Shown: in pieces, positions 1-11,309 of the stretch | Layout of the letters: each line of letters opens with the position of its first letter | How positions within the stretch are numbered: position 1 is the first letter of the stretch | Assembly: GCF_024679245.1 (NCBI RefSeq) | Contig: NC_090180.1 | Span: 12,685,507 to 12,749,506, forward strand | Direction of reading: 5' to 3' | Length of the DNA stretch: 64,000 nt | DNA from: Pseudorasbora parva | Lineage: Eukaryota > Chordata > Actinopteri > Cypriniformes > Gobionidae | Program-made: the position numbers and the translations under genes | The notes under the pieces: generated by a model | The model's input: the letters and a program-made list of their open reading frames with translations, nothing else | Databases searched by the model: none | Told to the model about the DNA's origin: nothing

Positions 1-1212
1 CTGCAACAAATAATGACTACAACTGCATTCCACTGAAGCACGAGTTTATTTCTTATTTAACAGCAGTATTTCAGAGTGGGCTGAAAGCGCTCTGATAGGC
101 ATGACCAGTGGTGCCAGTAGCGCGTTACTCTAATTACTTTTTCCCAGTAACGAGTAATCTAACGCATAACAATTTCCAAACCAGTAATCACATTAAAGTA
201 ACTTATCCAAGTCACTGTGAGTTACTATTTTAGTCATTTTCCTTGGTAAAAAATAAAAAATATATATATTTTTGCTTTCTTCTTGCATCTCGGGGATAGT
301 ATTTTTTCAGGAAATATTTTTTTATTTCAACTTAAAATGTCAGGAGATACATTGTTGACGTTACTGTTAAAAATGCACTTCCAATAAAGTGAGTGTTGGC
401 AAAAACGGTTGTCATTTCTATGTTTAGGCGGCAGGGGTGTTGCCGGCAACTGCTAAATGTAACTAATAAAGTAACTTGTAATCTTACTTAGTTACTTTTA
501 AAATCAAGTAATCTGTAAAGTAACTAAATTACTTTTTAAAGGAGTAATCAGTAATCAGATTACTTTTTTCAAAGTAACTGTGGCAACACTGAGCATGACA
601 CGCTTTCCACAACTACAATATCTCCTTCAATGTAGCGCATCTTAAAGAACCGCTGTGGTGAAAATTTAGTTTTTAATGTTGTTTGTATGTATGTCTGTGT
701 TTTTTTTAATATGCCTTAATACAAACCATATGCAAATTCACACGTAAACACACCATTGCAGAGTAGTTTCTCCTTAAAAGTCCAGTGAACCAAAAACCAG
801 TAAGATTTGAAATGAATGGCATTTCTTACGTCACAAACTAGCTGTAACCAATCACGTCAATGTGCGGATGGCTTTATTAGCTTATCATCATTACTATGCT
901 GTGAAGCAGGGGAGTCTCAAGAGAAGCCAGGTTATCCCAGAATATTATTTTGTTGATATGAAGAATCGTGTACATTTAGCAATATAGCGGGTGAATTATG
1001 TATTTAATGTAACCTATATTACAATGTTATGTTGAACTATGGCTTTCTCCACTGATGTTCTAAGTTGTTCAAAGCATTTCTAAGAATACTAATTTTAATT
1101 TGTCAGGTAATATGTTTCAGGAATACTCTGAGCATCATTCTACACTGTAAATTAAAATTACAAAAATGACAGTAGCTAAAAGTAGGCCGCTAAAGTCTGA
1201 AGAGACAGTCAC
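1..1212. other. col11a1 intron 15, partial
   Basis: Intron sequence downstream of exon 15. It contains the hAT-like element at 106-591. The rest (600-1212) is AT-rich with no exon that I can see. Confidence 0.7.
106..591. mobile_element. hAT-like non-autonomous element with 8-bp target duplication
   Basis: The ends read CAGTGGTGCCA and, on the other strand, CAGTGTTGCCA: an 11-bp terminal inverted repeat with one mismatch. Flanks are GGCATGAC (98-105) and AGCATGAC (592-599), an 8-bp duplication with one mismatch, as expected for hAT. The inside is made of GTAAC/GTAATC-type motifs common in fish repeats, with no coding capacity. Confidence 0.75.
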
Positions 1213-1266
1213 CTGTGGGCCAGAATCTCCACTTTCCCCTTTAGCACCAGGTGCACCAGGACCACC
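1213..1266 (-). CDS. col11a1: col11a1 exon 15: major triple helix
   Basis: A 54-bp exon (18 codons, residues 551-568): GGPGAPGAKGESGDSGPQ, six perfect Gly-X-Y triplets. 54 bp is the basic exon size of fibrillar collagens. The acceptor ends in TTTCAG and the donor is GTGACT. It is the last exon inside the window; I saw no further Gly-X-Y exon between 1 and 1212. Confidence 0.96.
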
Positions 1267-3214
1267 CTGAAACACACACATACAGATGAGTTTTACGTCT
1301 CACACACCTTTCTAAACACCAATATCATATGCGAGGAGCTGTGTTTGGGTCACACGCTGGCAACCCAAACACATTCCTCTTCCATTGCTTTTAAAGGGCA
1401 TTTGATTCAGAGGCAGCTGTGGAAAAGAATGAGAGAAATTCTAGAGGCATTCTTATTATGGTTTCATCTCAAATAGATGAAATACAGCAACACAATAATG
1501 ACAAAAGAAATTTGAGAAGGGAACGTGAAAAAAACAGCAGACAGATTGAAAGCACATCAGCACCGAAAAGCTGTTCACTTTCTGGTTATAAATCATAGAG
1601 GTGAATGTATGTAACATATGTTTCTATCAGTGTTTGTGTGATGATGTCAGATGGAGGAAGTTCAAAAGGAAGATATGGGAAAAGACATTAATGAAGGTAA
1701 ATCTTGGCATGCATGTGGCTTTTAGATTATGTTTATTTAAAGAGCAGACTCATCTGTGTTCCTCATCTATATTGCAAAAAATAAATAGGTAAATATATAA
1801 ATAAAATGTATTTAAACTAAAAAAGCATCACAATTTCTGAACTTTTTGTTCACAAATTAATTTCATTGTACATTATATAATTGCATTAGGGTTATCAATA
1901 TATTGTTTTTTTATAAATTTATTAAATTGCACAATTATCGTGAAAAAAATACTACGCCATTTATCTCATTAAACATTAACTTTTTCATAATTTACTATAT
2001 CCAAAGTAAACAATCAGATTGAAGGGTGATTCTCACAAAACTGTATTTTCTGCAAGCTTTTAAGGATCATATGAGACTAAAAAAGACGCCAAATAACGAA
2101 ATATAAGGAGTCCATATAATTCTATTATATAATACACACCTAAGCACCCATGAAAAAAAACATTACATAAAAAAACATTACATAATTCACAGTGTATAGT
2201 ATGTGTACAGAGCAACAACAACGAACGAGATTGTTTTAATGTTAGACGTCAAGCTGTGATACCGAACAGAACGCCAAAAGAGGAGCAGTTCTAAAGCGTA
2301 AAGTAGAGATGAGCCGACCGTTGCCATCTTGCCAGTGCTTCATTTCATGTCACGCCCGAATAACAGAAAATGAGCAAAGCGGCGGGACGGGGGTGGAGCT
2401 GAAGTGACGCAATTACTAACATACAGCAGATGGCTATCCACCTGTTACTCAAAGTGGGCACACCCGCAATTATGCAGAACTTTAAGGCTTCATATAATGT
2501 AAACAAATAAATTATGAAAAAAAATTAACCCCCTCACTGCTGTCATGAAGGGCCAAATGAAGTCTGCACTTTCCCAATGTAATGCCGCTTTGACTGCCGG
2601 AAAGAAGTCCGTTGCGTAACCCGCACCAGTGCGGTCTCGGCAGAAGTGAGCGTCTACGGCGTATATTAACCTCGAAGGGGGGCACTCGAGAGCACCCTTC
2701 TGAGACCTAAAAGGACAAATGGGACACCCTGCGGTCTCGCGGACTTAACGGACAGTGCACATGAAGTGTGCCAATAGTACAGGGCCTTAGAGAATGTTTC
2801 TTCCTCCATGGGTTACAGGTCCTGTAGATCCTCAGTGTGAATGTGATAAAATCCCGACTTCTATCATCATCTAACTGCATGACGAAAATTACGTTAATGA
2901 CGCAGCTTCACATACTTCTGTAAGTTATTTGCACTAAATGTGATTAATTGTTTTAAAGCGTTAACGAATTTAAATTAATTGCATTTGTTAACAAGTTAAC
3001 ATTGAAAGCCCTCATTTTTATACAAGTTTGTAAAATTGTTTAAATAATTAATTTACTTAATTGGGACAACACAAATAGTATTCGTAAGCTATAACTGGAT
3101 GTACAAAAATACAGATTCAGATCGTCATCGACACACTGGCAACAGATTAATAAAAAAATTTAAGCTAACATCATCCATTGACACCATTCATTTATGTTTT
3201 TTTATATAAATATA

Positions 3215-3250
3215 TTCTGCTTTATAAGAATATATTCTTATAAAGCAGAA
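3215..3250. repeat. Perfect 36-bp palindrome
   Basis: Arms of 18 bases (TTCTGCTTTATAAGAATA and its exact reverse complement) meet with no spacer. It lies directly next to an AATG microsatellite. Confidence 0.9.
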
Positions 3251-3253
3251 CAT

Positions 3254-3326
3254 ATGAATGAATGAATGAATGAATGAATGAATGAATGAATGAATGAATG
3301 AATGAATGAATGAATGAATGAATGAA
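3254..3326. repeat. (ATGA)n microsatellite
   Basis: About 18 near-perfect copies of a 4-base unit. Confidence 0.98.
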
Positions 3327-3499
3327 AGAACATTAGGTAAAAAGCAACATTTTCTAAAAACATTATACAGTATTATATTATACAGGTATTATACAGTAAT
3401 ATAATTAATTTAGCTGAAAATGCATAATTTAATTACATTACATTTTTTTCCTAAATATTTTGAATTTTTATGCATGTCAGTTAAAGATGGGACACTTAC

Positions 3500-3556
3500 C
3501 ACAGGGCCAGAGCGCCCTGTCAATCCCATTGGACCAGGTGCTCCCCTCATAGTCAA
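3500..3556 (-). CDS. col11a1: col11a1 exon 14: start of the major triple helix
   Basis: A 57-bp exon (19 codons, residues 532-550): LTM then RGAPGPMGLTGRSGPV. Gly-X-Y repeats of the roughly 1000-residue major helix begin here. Human has IALRGPPGPMGLTGRPGPV at the same place. The acceptor ends in CCTGCAG and the donor is GTAAGT. Confidence 0.95.
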
Positions 3557-3810
3557 CTGCAGGAATAAAACAAATAATCAAAAAATATATATATATAATA
3601 AAGATGGCAAAGCTGACATTAACTGCAGTAGAGTACATAAGTTGAATTACTGCCAGTGGGTACATTTTCATGTACCGTAGAGTGTTATGAGAACTATAAA
3701 CCTGTCTTGGTTTTAACAGTCGCTTTAAACTTGCTCATATACATTATCTGCACCTAACACACTTGTTTCAGCCAAAAAAATATTTTAAGGCAACATGAAT
3801 GGGTACACAC

Positions 3811-3894
3811 CCGGGCCTGGGCAAGGATGGCTTGGGCCTGAGCTTCTTGTGCCGTCACCACTGGACCTTTTGAAGATTCTCCACCAGCGCGGAA
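3811..3894 (-). CDS. col11a1: col11a1 exon 13: non-helical hinge / N-telopeptide
   Basis: An 84-bp exon (28 codons, residues 504-531): [13 protein letters not shown] followed by [15 protein letters not shown]. It joins the minor and major helices. Known for the family: the Lys before GP is the N-telopeptide cross-link lysine, and processing of the N-propeptide takes place in this region. The acceptor ends in CTGACAG. The donor GTGTGT is weak. Size equals the mammalian exon. Confidence 0.93.
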
Positions 3895-4307
3895 CTGTCA
3901 GAGAAACATGCACAAACACAGAAATCGCAAGTTTATTTCAGTACTTTTACTGCACACTGGAATTTAGAGGAGCCACTGGAGTCGCTACAGCATACAGTGG
4001 CCTCGTCAGTCTTGTCATTATGGGTTTACATCTGGGCTGTAAAGTGCCAATTTGTGTAAAGTTACGGTAGGCGGCTGGGTGTAGCGTGAGTGCAGTGGGG
4101 TTACTGGGTGGGGTTGGGGCTCTTCACAGCTGTAACAATTCATAACCCGCTTGGACGTTTGCAATGACAGTAATTTGTCCGATGTTAGAGGAAGTGGCCA
4201 TTTGCATCTAATCTGAGATCATTTTGGTGGTTTTTCTAAGATTAAGGGCTGGAAAATCTTGTCCCTAATCAGAATCATTTATAAATGTATGGGTTGGACA
4301 AGCTTAC

Positions 4308-4382
4308 CGGCAACATGAGGATGGTGCCAGAGGGCCCCGGAGCTCCATCTGCGCCTGGCAAACCCGGACGACCAGGAGGACC
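4308..4382 (-). CDS. col11a1: col11a1 exon 12: end of the minor helix
   Basis: A 75-bp exon (25 codons, residues 479-503). It reads [20 protein letters not shown] and then ILMLP, where the helix stops and the hinge begins. The same TxLMLP end is found in collagens V and XI. The acceptor ends in CGCAG and the donor is GTAAGC. Confidence 0.96.
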
Positions 4383-5928
4383 CTGCGAAAAGAAAAGGAG
4401 GAGGGAGAGCAGAAGGAAATGAGGCATAAAGCATGTGGGAAATGAACGTGTAAATGGCTAGACAAAAAAAGAAAACTATAGGCATGGAAAGAGCATCAGG
4501 ACTGCTTCTTTGAAGTTTAAAATACACACCAGCCAATGAAAAAATACTGTAGGATCATTTTAAATTGTCAGTTAGGTAACATAAATCTCCTCAAATTCCC
4601 TAAACAGTTCACATAAACAAAATCACAAAAGCTTCACTGAACTGTTTACAGAAAAAAAAAATGCTGTGGCACTTTCACAAATTGCACCTAAACTGCAGGA
4701 GATTTCCGCAGCGATCCTTACACGAAATCAAAAATAGCTAATGTGCTAAAGCCCAGTTATTATCCCATAAAAATACACTTAGGTTTATTTCGCTTTATAT
4801 TTATACTGAGGTTTATGTATGTTTTGTGTTGTTTATAGTTCCTTTCATTGTGTTGTTTATTTGTGTGTGCGCGCTCGTAACGAAACTGACACCCCACAAA
4901 GGACTATAACGCATACACACACACATATGATGGAATGCTGCTAGGGTAGTTTTGTGAAGAGATCTCTTTAGCAGGCATGTCACGCTCCTCTTGTAGACGG
5001 CTCACTTTAAATTGTTCCCATATGACGGTGTAATTGTGCAAGTGTGTGCGTGTGTATTGTGAAGGCTGGGCAAACGTCCCTTCTAGTATGTAACATACAC
5101 ACTGACACCTAGCACAATTGTGCTTCCGTATATATAGCAAGGAGAATGTGTGGTGTAAAAGGGTCAGGCGATCAAGAGAAGTGGCCATCGTTGTCAATTA
5201 TGTATTTTCATCGACACAGTTTGGCTTCATATGAGAAGAAACTGATTGACATCAAAGTGAGACTGGGAAATCGCTTTCTCTCATGGACAATAATCTCTTT
5301 GTGCTGGGAGATGCAGGACAGTGATGGTGGGAGTGCCTTTCCCAGAATGCAATGGTAGGGTTAACTCTGCGGGAGGTGGGAGAGGAGGCCAAGCTCCACC
5401 ACGTAAAGAGGGGGGGGGAAATCCAGCTGTTTGTTTGTATGGAGGACAGCTATTCTCTGTGCAATAATCAACACAGCGCATTTACAATCTTGAAAAATGG
5501 TGCGAACAGCTCCAGAAATAAGGATCAATGGGAGAATAAGTATGTGTTAATGTGTATTAGAGGTTATAAGGTCTGCTGGTCTTCTGTAAGTGTTGTTAGT
5601 GTGAGGATTTATGAGCAGATCTGGTTTCAACGTGGTCTCCCAGGTCTTTCTAATTTATATATCTGCTCGTTCACATAGTTACGACATTCTGCTTGTCATT
5701 AGCTTATTCTCTTGAACCAATGTAAACTTTACCATTGTCTTTATGTGGAAGACAAAAATGACTAACTTCTCTAATAAAGTGAAAAGGGGCTGTGAAAAGT
5801 TCTGTCAAGGCTACCGTTACCTATAAATGGAGTGTCTACATGAACGAGGTGTCTTATCACCACAGAAAGCATTACATGATCGTAAGTAACACAGATAAGG
5901 GATGATTTTCCAAGAAATGTCAACTTAC
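4383..5928. other. col11a1 intron 11
   Basis: 1546 bp with no exon and no clear mobile element. Short open frames here lack collagen-like content and splice sites. Confidence 0.6.
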
Positions 5929-5991
5929 TCTCTCACCAGGATCTCCGTGGAGGCCTGGGGAGCCTTGTATACCTGAAGTGCCGGGGAGACC
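5929..5991 (-). CDS. col11a1: col11a1 exon 11: minor helix
   Basis: A 63-bp exon (21 codons, residues 458-478) of seven uninterrupted Gly-X-Y triplets, GLPGTSGIQ through GDPGER. The acceptor ends in TTTTTCAG and the donor is GTAAGT. Confidence 0.95.
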
Positions 5992-6133
5992 CTGAAAAAA
6001 AGACATGCAAAACGTCAAAGGCAACATAACACACAAAGAAAGACTCACACACGCTCTATGCTGATATTTTCCATAATTTTTCCTTTGGAGTTTCTTCATG
6101 TGTGAAAAGAGCTTGGAAAAAGGTGATACTCAC

Positions 6134-6175
6134 GGCGGGCCCTGGTGGTCCTGGGGGTCCCTCTATAAGCATCCC
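6134..6175 (-). CDS. col11a1: col11a1 exon 10: minor helix
   Basis: A 42-bp exon (14 codons, residues 444-457) reading GMLIEGPPGPPGPA. The size is the same as in mammals. The acceptor ends in TTTTCAG and the donor is GTGAGT. It is separated from exon 11 by only 142 bp. Confidence 0.95.
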
Positions 6176-6860
6176 CTGAAAAGAATGGAAGAAGAGAGAG
6201 GAAGAAAAACATGAGTACGGTAGCATGCTGGGCAAGCCGTAAATCTCACAGTTTGAGCAGTGCAGAAATAAAAAGAAAATCTGTGAAGAACGAAGAGGAA
6301 CCCAAAGATGTGGCTCATTAGTTCAACTGAACCAATCTCCTGTTTTCCACTATTCAAGAAAAGAGAATGATGTAGCTGCTGTCAGAATCTGATGAATATG
6401 TTGACATTTGAAAATATTAATGTAAAAATCTTCTTTCCTGGACTACTACCATCTTCCCATTTCTGTACAAAGAAAAATGTAAGCCTTGTCATCACAGGAA
6501 TAAATAATATTTTTAAATATATTCAAACAGAAAAGAGTCATCATTTTAAATAGTAATACTTTTTGACAATATTACTTTTATTTACTATATTTTTTATGAA
6601 ATGAATGATGCCATAGTGAGCATAAGAGACTTTTTTTTTAAAACATTAAAAAAGGAAATCTTACAAACCCTTAGCTTTTGAGCAGTAATGCATTTATATT
6701 ATTACTTAATTATATTTTGGTTCATATTGTACATTACATATAACGATTAGCAGCCTACCACAATCTAGACTTTCTTGAGGGAAAAAAAATACGATGCGTT
6801 ATATTAGTAGTTGCATTTCATTTGGTACTTGTAAAAGCCTCATGCAGAGAGTTTACCCAC
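6176..6860. other. col11a1 intron 9
   Basis: 685 bp. The segment at about 6487-6700 belongs to an interspersed repeat listed separately. Confidence 0.6.
6487..6700 (+). repeat. Fragment of a dispersed cyprinid repeat
   Basis: The text with CATCACAGGAATAAATAA, GTGAGCATAAGAGACTT and AACATTAAAAA...CTTACA matches the 3' half of a very common zebrafish-type repeat, also present at 58400-58765 and, in opposite orientation (5' half), at 39855-40215. No coding capacity. Confidence 0.55.
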
Positions 6861-6920
6861 CGGCTCAATGACTGCAGGTTCGCCTTTTTGCCCCTTCTCA
6901 CCACCATAGCCGCCACCAAC
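6861..6920 (-). CDS. col11a1: col11a1 exon 9: entry to the minor triple helix
   Basis: Encodes residues 424-443 (20 codons): VGGGYGGEKGQKGEPAVIEP. The GEKGQKGEPA block is the universal start of the minor (COL2) helix in collagens V and XI. The acceptor ends in TTGTAG. I placed the donor at GTGGGT so that the next exon starts GMLIEG in phase 0. Confidence 0.93.
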
Positions 6921-7640
6921 CTACAACAGAAGCAAAAACAAACTGAAATTTAATGACAGAGGAAGTACTACTCCTGTAGGCCAAACAACTGTAAAACAGT
7001 ACATTAAGCACTACAGCTAATGCCTAAAATGGTCTCCATCACTCTATAAAGCTAAGTGATGAACATGCTTAGGCACTACTGTAAGGATGATTAAAAATTA
7101 AGAGCAAACTCCATCTTTTCCTATATGTCCACTTATAAGACCCACAGGGAAAGTCATTTGACAATTTTTTTACAGTCATTTAACACAAGCATCATCGAAT
7201 AAATTCAGTATGTCAGTGTGTGTGTTTTGTGTTTGTGGTCTGGGATAATATCTCTCTCCAGGAATGAGGCAAAGAGCACAAAGCCACTGTGGTCAGTGTG
7301 TGCTTGTGCGCAAGTGTCTGTGTGAACGAGTGCTTGTGTTAAACTGTGAAAATAAGTCTCAAGTTATATCAGATCAACACTGCAATCACACAGCTAACAT
7401 TTCATTTCCTGTCTCCCACACAGCACAAGCAAAATGGCTACAACTGAGAGACTTTCATGTGCTGCAGTGTCTGCAGACATCCAACAGCAGTGAGGTATAA
7501 ATAGACAATATTTCTAGTAATTAGGAGCATTAGAAGCTCAGTTATGAAGTTACATTAACATAAAATAAAAACAATGCAAGGCAATAAGTTGCTACACAAT
7601 TGACTTGATTCCAGCATAAAGAAGGGAGGCGTCAACTCAC
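6921..7640. other. col11a1 intron 8
   Basis: 720 bp. Nothing recognised. Confidence 0.6.
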
Positions 7641-7949
7641 ATTACTCTCTGTGACCTGCGTTTCAGCAGGCCGGCCCGGTCCAAACTCCTCCTCATAGGC
7701 CGATCCGGTGGGTTTGGCTTCATTAGTATTATAGTCATAGAACGAATGGTCATAATTGCTGGAGTCTAATTCTTTTGCATCATATTCATTCATGTCGTAT
7801 TCCTTAAAGTCCTGGTTTTCGGCGGCATCTGTGTTTTTGGACTCCACAATTTCAACATTCTCATTATTGGTGGCAATGGTGGGATCCACTCCAACTTCTT
7901 CAATCCCTGTTATGTAGTCATCTACAATTTCCTCTTTTGGCGAAGGATT
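7641..7949 (-). CDS. col11a1: col11a1 exon 8: large acidic Tyr-rich variable exon
   Basis: Encodes residues 321-423 (103 codons, 309 bp, phase 0). It begins NPSPKEEIVDDYITG, contains several YD/DY motifs (KEYDMNEYDAKEL, SFYDYN) and ends EEFGPGRPAETQVTESN. The EEFGPGxPAET end is strongly conserved with COL11A1 and precedes the minor helix. The acceptor is GGGCAG with a moderate pyrimidine tract; the donor is GTGAGT. The segment lies on the fibril surface in collagen XI. In mammals this exon is alternatively spliced. Confidence 0.92.
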
Positions 7950-8103
7950 CTGCCCATTCAGGGGAGGTCAATGAATGAAAGGAACAGGGAGGACAGTTAA
8001 TGTAGACACCAAATCAAACTAATTAACTCTTTTAATGAAGTTCTACAGGTGAAAATGCACTGGGAAGCATCATTTTAAATGGGATAATTTTGGTCCTGAC
8101 TAA

Positions 8104-8645
8104 TGGGTCCTGCACACTCTGCGATTTTTCAAAATCCTTTGCAAATGTTCCTTGTCAGACTGTACGAACATGATCCCCGATGTAAGTCATGTCACACTGT
8201 AAGATCTCAGTTGCCATTAATGTCAGACTGTGGGATAATCAAAGCGTGCTAAAAACGGACACACGCAAGAAAACTCGCCCGGAGTTTTATATAATCAATG
8301 AATGACGCGTTCGGTGACAGTGAGCTGCATTACACGCGGGACTGAAATGGTGGCTAGAAAGAAATCTCTAGCTCTCGTTTTGATTGTCTTGAAAATCGAG
8401 ATAGTTGACTGTCGTCGTCGTAAAAGTCACACTGCAGGATTGTGCGGCAAATCTTCTGACACTGCCAGAATTTCGTCAGAGGGAAAATTTGATCTCAGTG
8501 GTCATTAATCGGCTGCCGGTGGACATGTCAGACTAACAAATGAAGACGTCAGATTTTAGCCTAGGATCAGAGGAATCTTTTAGGATTTGCTCAATTCGTC
8601 TCAGACGGCCAAATCGTGGGCAAAATCGCACAGTGTACACCCGGC
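8104..8645. mobile_element. TIR element, family unassigned
   Basis: The ends resemble an inverted repeat: GGGTCCTGCACACTCTGCGA on the left and, on the other strand, GGGTGTACACTGTGCGATTT on the right. No clear target duplication. It abuts the palindromic element starting at 8646. Confidence 0.45.
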
Positions 8646-8976
8646 TTAAAGGGATAGTTCACTTTAAAATGAAAATTATGTCATCCTTTACTCACCCTCA
8701 AGTTGTTTCAAACCTGTATGAATTTCTTTCTTCAGCTGAACACAAGGGGAGATTTTTTGAAGAGTGTCACTAATCAAACAGTTAACTGAAGCCATTGATT
8801 TCTATAGTAGGAAAAAAAACTATGGAAGTCAATGGCTCCAGTTAACTGTTTGATTAGTGACACTCTTCAAAAAAAAATCTTCCCTTGTGTTCAGCTGAAA
8901 AAAAGAAATTCATACAGGTTTGAAACAACTTGAGGTTGAGTAAAGGGTTTCATTTTAAAGTGAACTATCCTTTTAA
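8646..8976. mobile_element. Palindromic TTAA-flanked MITE (Angel-like)
   Basis: 331 bp bounded by TTAA. The start TTAAAGGGATAGTTCACTTT is mirrored at the end. The two halves are almost exact reverse complements of each other around about 8810, so a transcript could fold into one long hairpin. The termini and TTAA target fit the Angel-type MITEs of teleosts (family name from memory). Confidence 0.75.
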
Positions 8977-8984
8977 GCGATGTC

Positions 8985-9130
8985 CAATCCTGTTGCTGGA
9001 GGGCCACTAGCCTACAGAGTTTAGCTCCAAATCCAATTAAACACACCTGAACCAGCTAATTAAGGTCTTACTAGGCATACTACTTCCAGGGAGGTTTGTT
9101 GAGATACGTTGGAGCTGCAGGACAGTGTGT
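8985..9130. mobile_element. Fragment of a hAT-like MITE (GTTTAGCTCCAA family)
   Basis: Contains TTTAGCTCCAA, AAACACACCTGA and GGTCTTACTAGG blocks, the same family as the intact element at 51543-52507. Confidence 0.5.
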
Positions 9131-9311
9131 AATTGATCTAATGTCTGTTCAATATATAATAATATACAGAAAGCATTATTTTAGAAAAATAGACGGTGTT
9201 CAAACTGAAGACCAAAGTATATGGCAACATGATCACATAACAGACTGCAAATGCATACACCCAATTAAAATCATTAAAACACATAATATATTCATCGTTA
9301 AAAGCCCATCT

Positions 9312-10523
9312 CACTACAGTGGCTCAACAATCATTTTATGAAGCGACGAGAATAGTTTTTGTGCGCAAAAACAAAAAAACATAACGACACGAAATAGGCA
9401 CTAGGAAAACTTCATAAGGGAATTGCATAACTTAGGCTGCATTTACACTGCAGGTCTTGATGCCCATTCCGATTTGGTGATTATATCCGATTTTTTTGAC
9501 GACCCGCTTACATCATCTTTTCAAAAGTGACCCGTATCCGATATTTGCATTTACACTGTAGCCTACACTGGCAAAACAGCCCAAGACGTTCTTAACCGGT
9601 GAAAGGAAGTAAAACAGCGCGATATGCGATGGACGCAGACAAAATGATTGTACAATGTTTTGCTGTCTGCACTGTTCCACACATCTTTAAAGGTCGGCAA
9701 AACATTTCTCTCTTAAGGCAGAGAAAAAGAGGAGAGCCCTTGACAGGGTTGCCAGGTTTTCATAACAAAACCCATCCAATTGCATCTCAAAACTGTGTTA
9801 AAGTAGCCCAATGCCGCATGAAAACCGCAGACTTGGCAACACTGGCCCTTGATCGCAGTTTGTGTTTACCTGAGTTGACGTCATTCGCCTCCGTCCTTTT
9901 TTCAATGACGTACGACTCGCATTTACTGGAGGATATCCGATTTGACCGCTTACATGGCAGACGCAAATGCACGCATCCGAATCATATCGGATTTATTACC
10001 ACATATGAGTGAGGCCTGAATCCGATCTGAGGATATCGGAATTCATCCGTTTTTTTTACTGCTTACACGTTCACATGTCAGATGCGATCTGTGCCACATG
10101 AGATGAAAAAATCGAAATTGGGTCACTTGAACCATGCAGTGTAAATGGGGCCTAATATATTGCATAACTAACTTGATATAGTGATGGATGCTTTGTAAAG
10201 CTTTGTTTTGAAATCGGTCCATCACTATACAAGTTGTTATTTCGTTTTTTTTTTGCGCACAAAAACTATTCTCGTCGCTTCATAAAATTATTGTAGAGCC
10301 ATTGTAGTAAAATTGACTTTTTACTACATCTTTAGTGCCTTTTATGGGTCTTGAGAGGAAATGACATGGTGTCAATGAAGGCCTTTCTGAGCCATCAGAT
10401 TTCAACAAAAAAAAAATCTTCATTTGTGTTCCGAAGATGAACAGAGGTCTTACGGGTGTCGAATGATATTAGGGTAAGTAATTAATGACAGAATTTTCAT
10501 TTCTGGGCGAACTAACCCTTTAA
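9312..10523. mobile_element. TTAA-type palindromic element, truncated and split by a nested insertion
   Basis: The right arm ends at 10523 with the AACCCTTTAA terminus. The arm with ATTCTCGTCGCTTCATAAAA (from about 10270) is repeated as its reverse complement at about 9330-9372. The left terminus is missing. Between the arms lies the separate TIR element 9435-10152. Confidence 0.6.
9435..10152. mobile_element. Nested TIR element, 718 bp
   Basis: The left end GGCTGCATTTACACTGCA matches the reverse complement of the right end, GGCCCCATTTACACTGCA, at 16 of 18 positions. TA lies on both sides. Outside that, an 11-bp direct repeat (ATTGCATAACT) is present at 9422-9432 and 10159-10169. Superfamily not certain; no intact coding frame. 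Confidence 0.6.
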
Positions 10524-11231
10524 AATTCTTGATAAATGTGTATGTAACCTACAGCTAGCATATTTATAAAAATCTGAATCCGTTCAGTTAATAAAATGTA
10601 GAAACCACACTAGACTTGCATGTGATAATACTGTACTGGTGTCTAATTGTATATTGTGTGCCTTTCACTAAGAATAAAAAAAAATGGACAGCTATTTTGG
10701 CTGTAAGTCTGACAGTTTTCCACACCCAGGGGCCTTAATGCGTTGAAAAAAATGAGTTAATCCCAGCCTTTGTATTGTATACCAGGAGTGCTTTATGAGG
10801 CTGTGTCAGTCAATGTAGGTGTATTATTTGAAGCAGACATTTGGCCATTGCTAAATACAAGACATACTGTTCGAGTTAAAACTGGATGTTCCTCATTTAG
10901 ACTTAATTTTTGCGCTGTCTTAGAACTAACTGTGACAGAATCATCAAACTTGGGAAATAACATAAATAAGGGTTGATTGTTTACCCATAAAAATCAGAAT
11001 AAGGTACAACCAGTCCATTAAGACAAACCAAAATGAATGACCTCAAGTACAGCTGGCATCTCATAGTTTAATAACAATATGATCTATACTCTAACAGTAA
11101 CTCTAATTTATCAGAAAATAAGGTGCAAATTAGTTTCATTAGATTCCTAAAGTCAGCAAAACATTTTTTGAATAGAATCCCACTTAAAATAGACAATGGA
11201 AAATAAAACGTAAGCGTTTGCAGATCTTTAC

Positions 11232-11309
11232 CTTATTGGCTGGAATCGAAGGGGCTTCAGTTCCATAGTCCTGCTCAACATAGTAGTCACCCGTGTCAGC
11301 AGTGCTTGG
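11232..11309 (-). CDS. col11a1: col11a1 exon 7: variable-region exon
   Basis: Encodes residues 295-320 (26 codons, phase 0), starting PSTADTGDYYVEQDYGTEAP. It is weakly like the mammalian exon with DFQEYNYG and TEAP. The acceptor ends in TTATAG and the donor is GTAAAG. The support is open frame, phase 0 on both sides, acidic Tyr-rich content and position between 6A and 8. Confidence 0.85.

Larger units (their letters stand above)
1267..3499. other. col11a1 intron 14
   Basis: 2233 bp, AT-rich. About 2240-2770 is a more GC-rich block, part of which (about 2400-2600) looks like an interspersed fish repeat I cannot name. It also holds the palindrome and the AATG microsatellite at 3215-3326. No exon seen. 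Confidence 0.6.
7950..11231. other. col11a1 intron 7, a transposon cluster
   Basis: 3282 bp. From 8104 to 10523 it is almost wholly made of adjoining or nested non-autonomous DNA elements, listed separately. The flanks (7950-8103 and 10524-11231) show nothing recognisable. Confidence 0.65.

Noticed and set aside
1..1212. A further Gly-X-Y exon at the left edge
   Set aside because: No run of Gly-X-Y codons with splice sites is present on the minus strand before exon 15.
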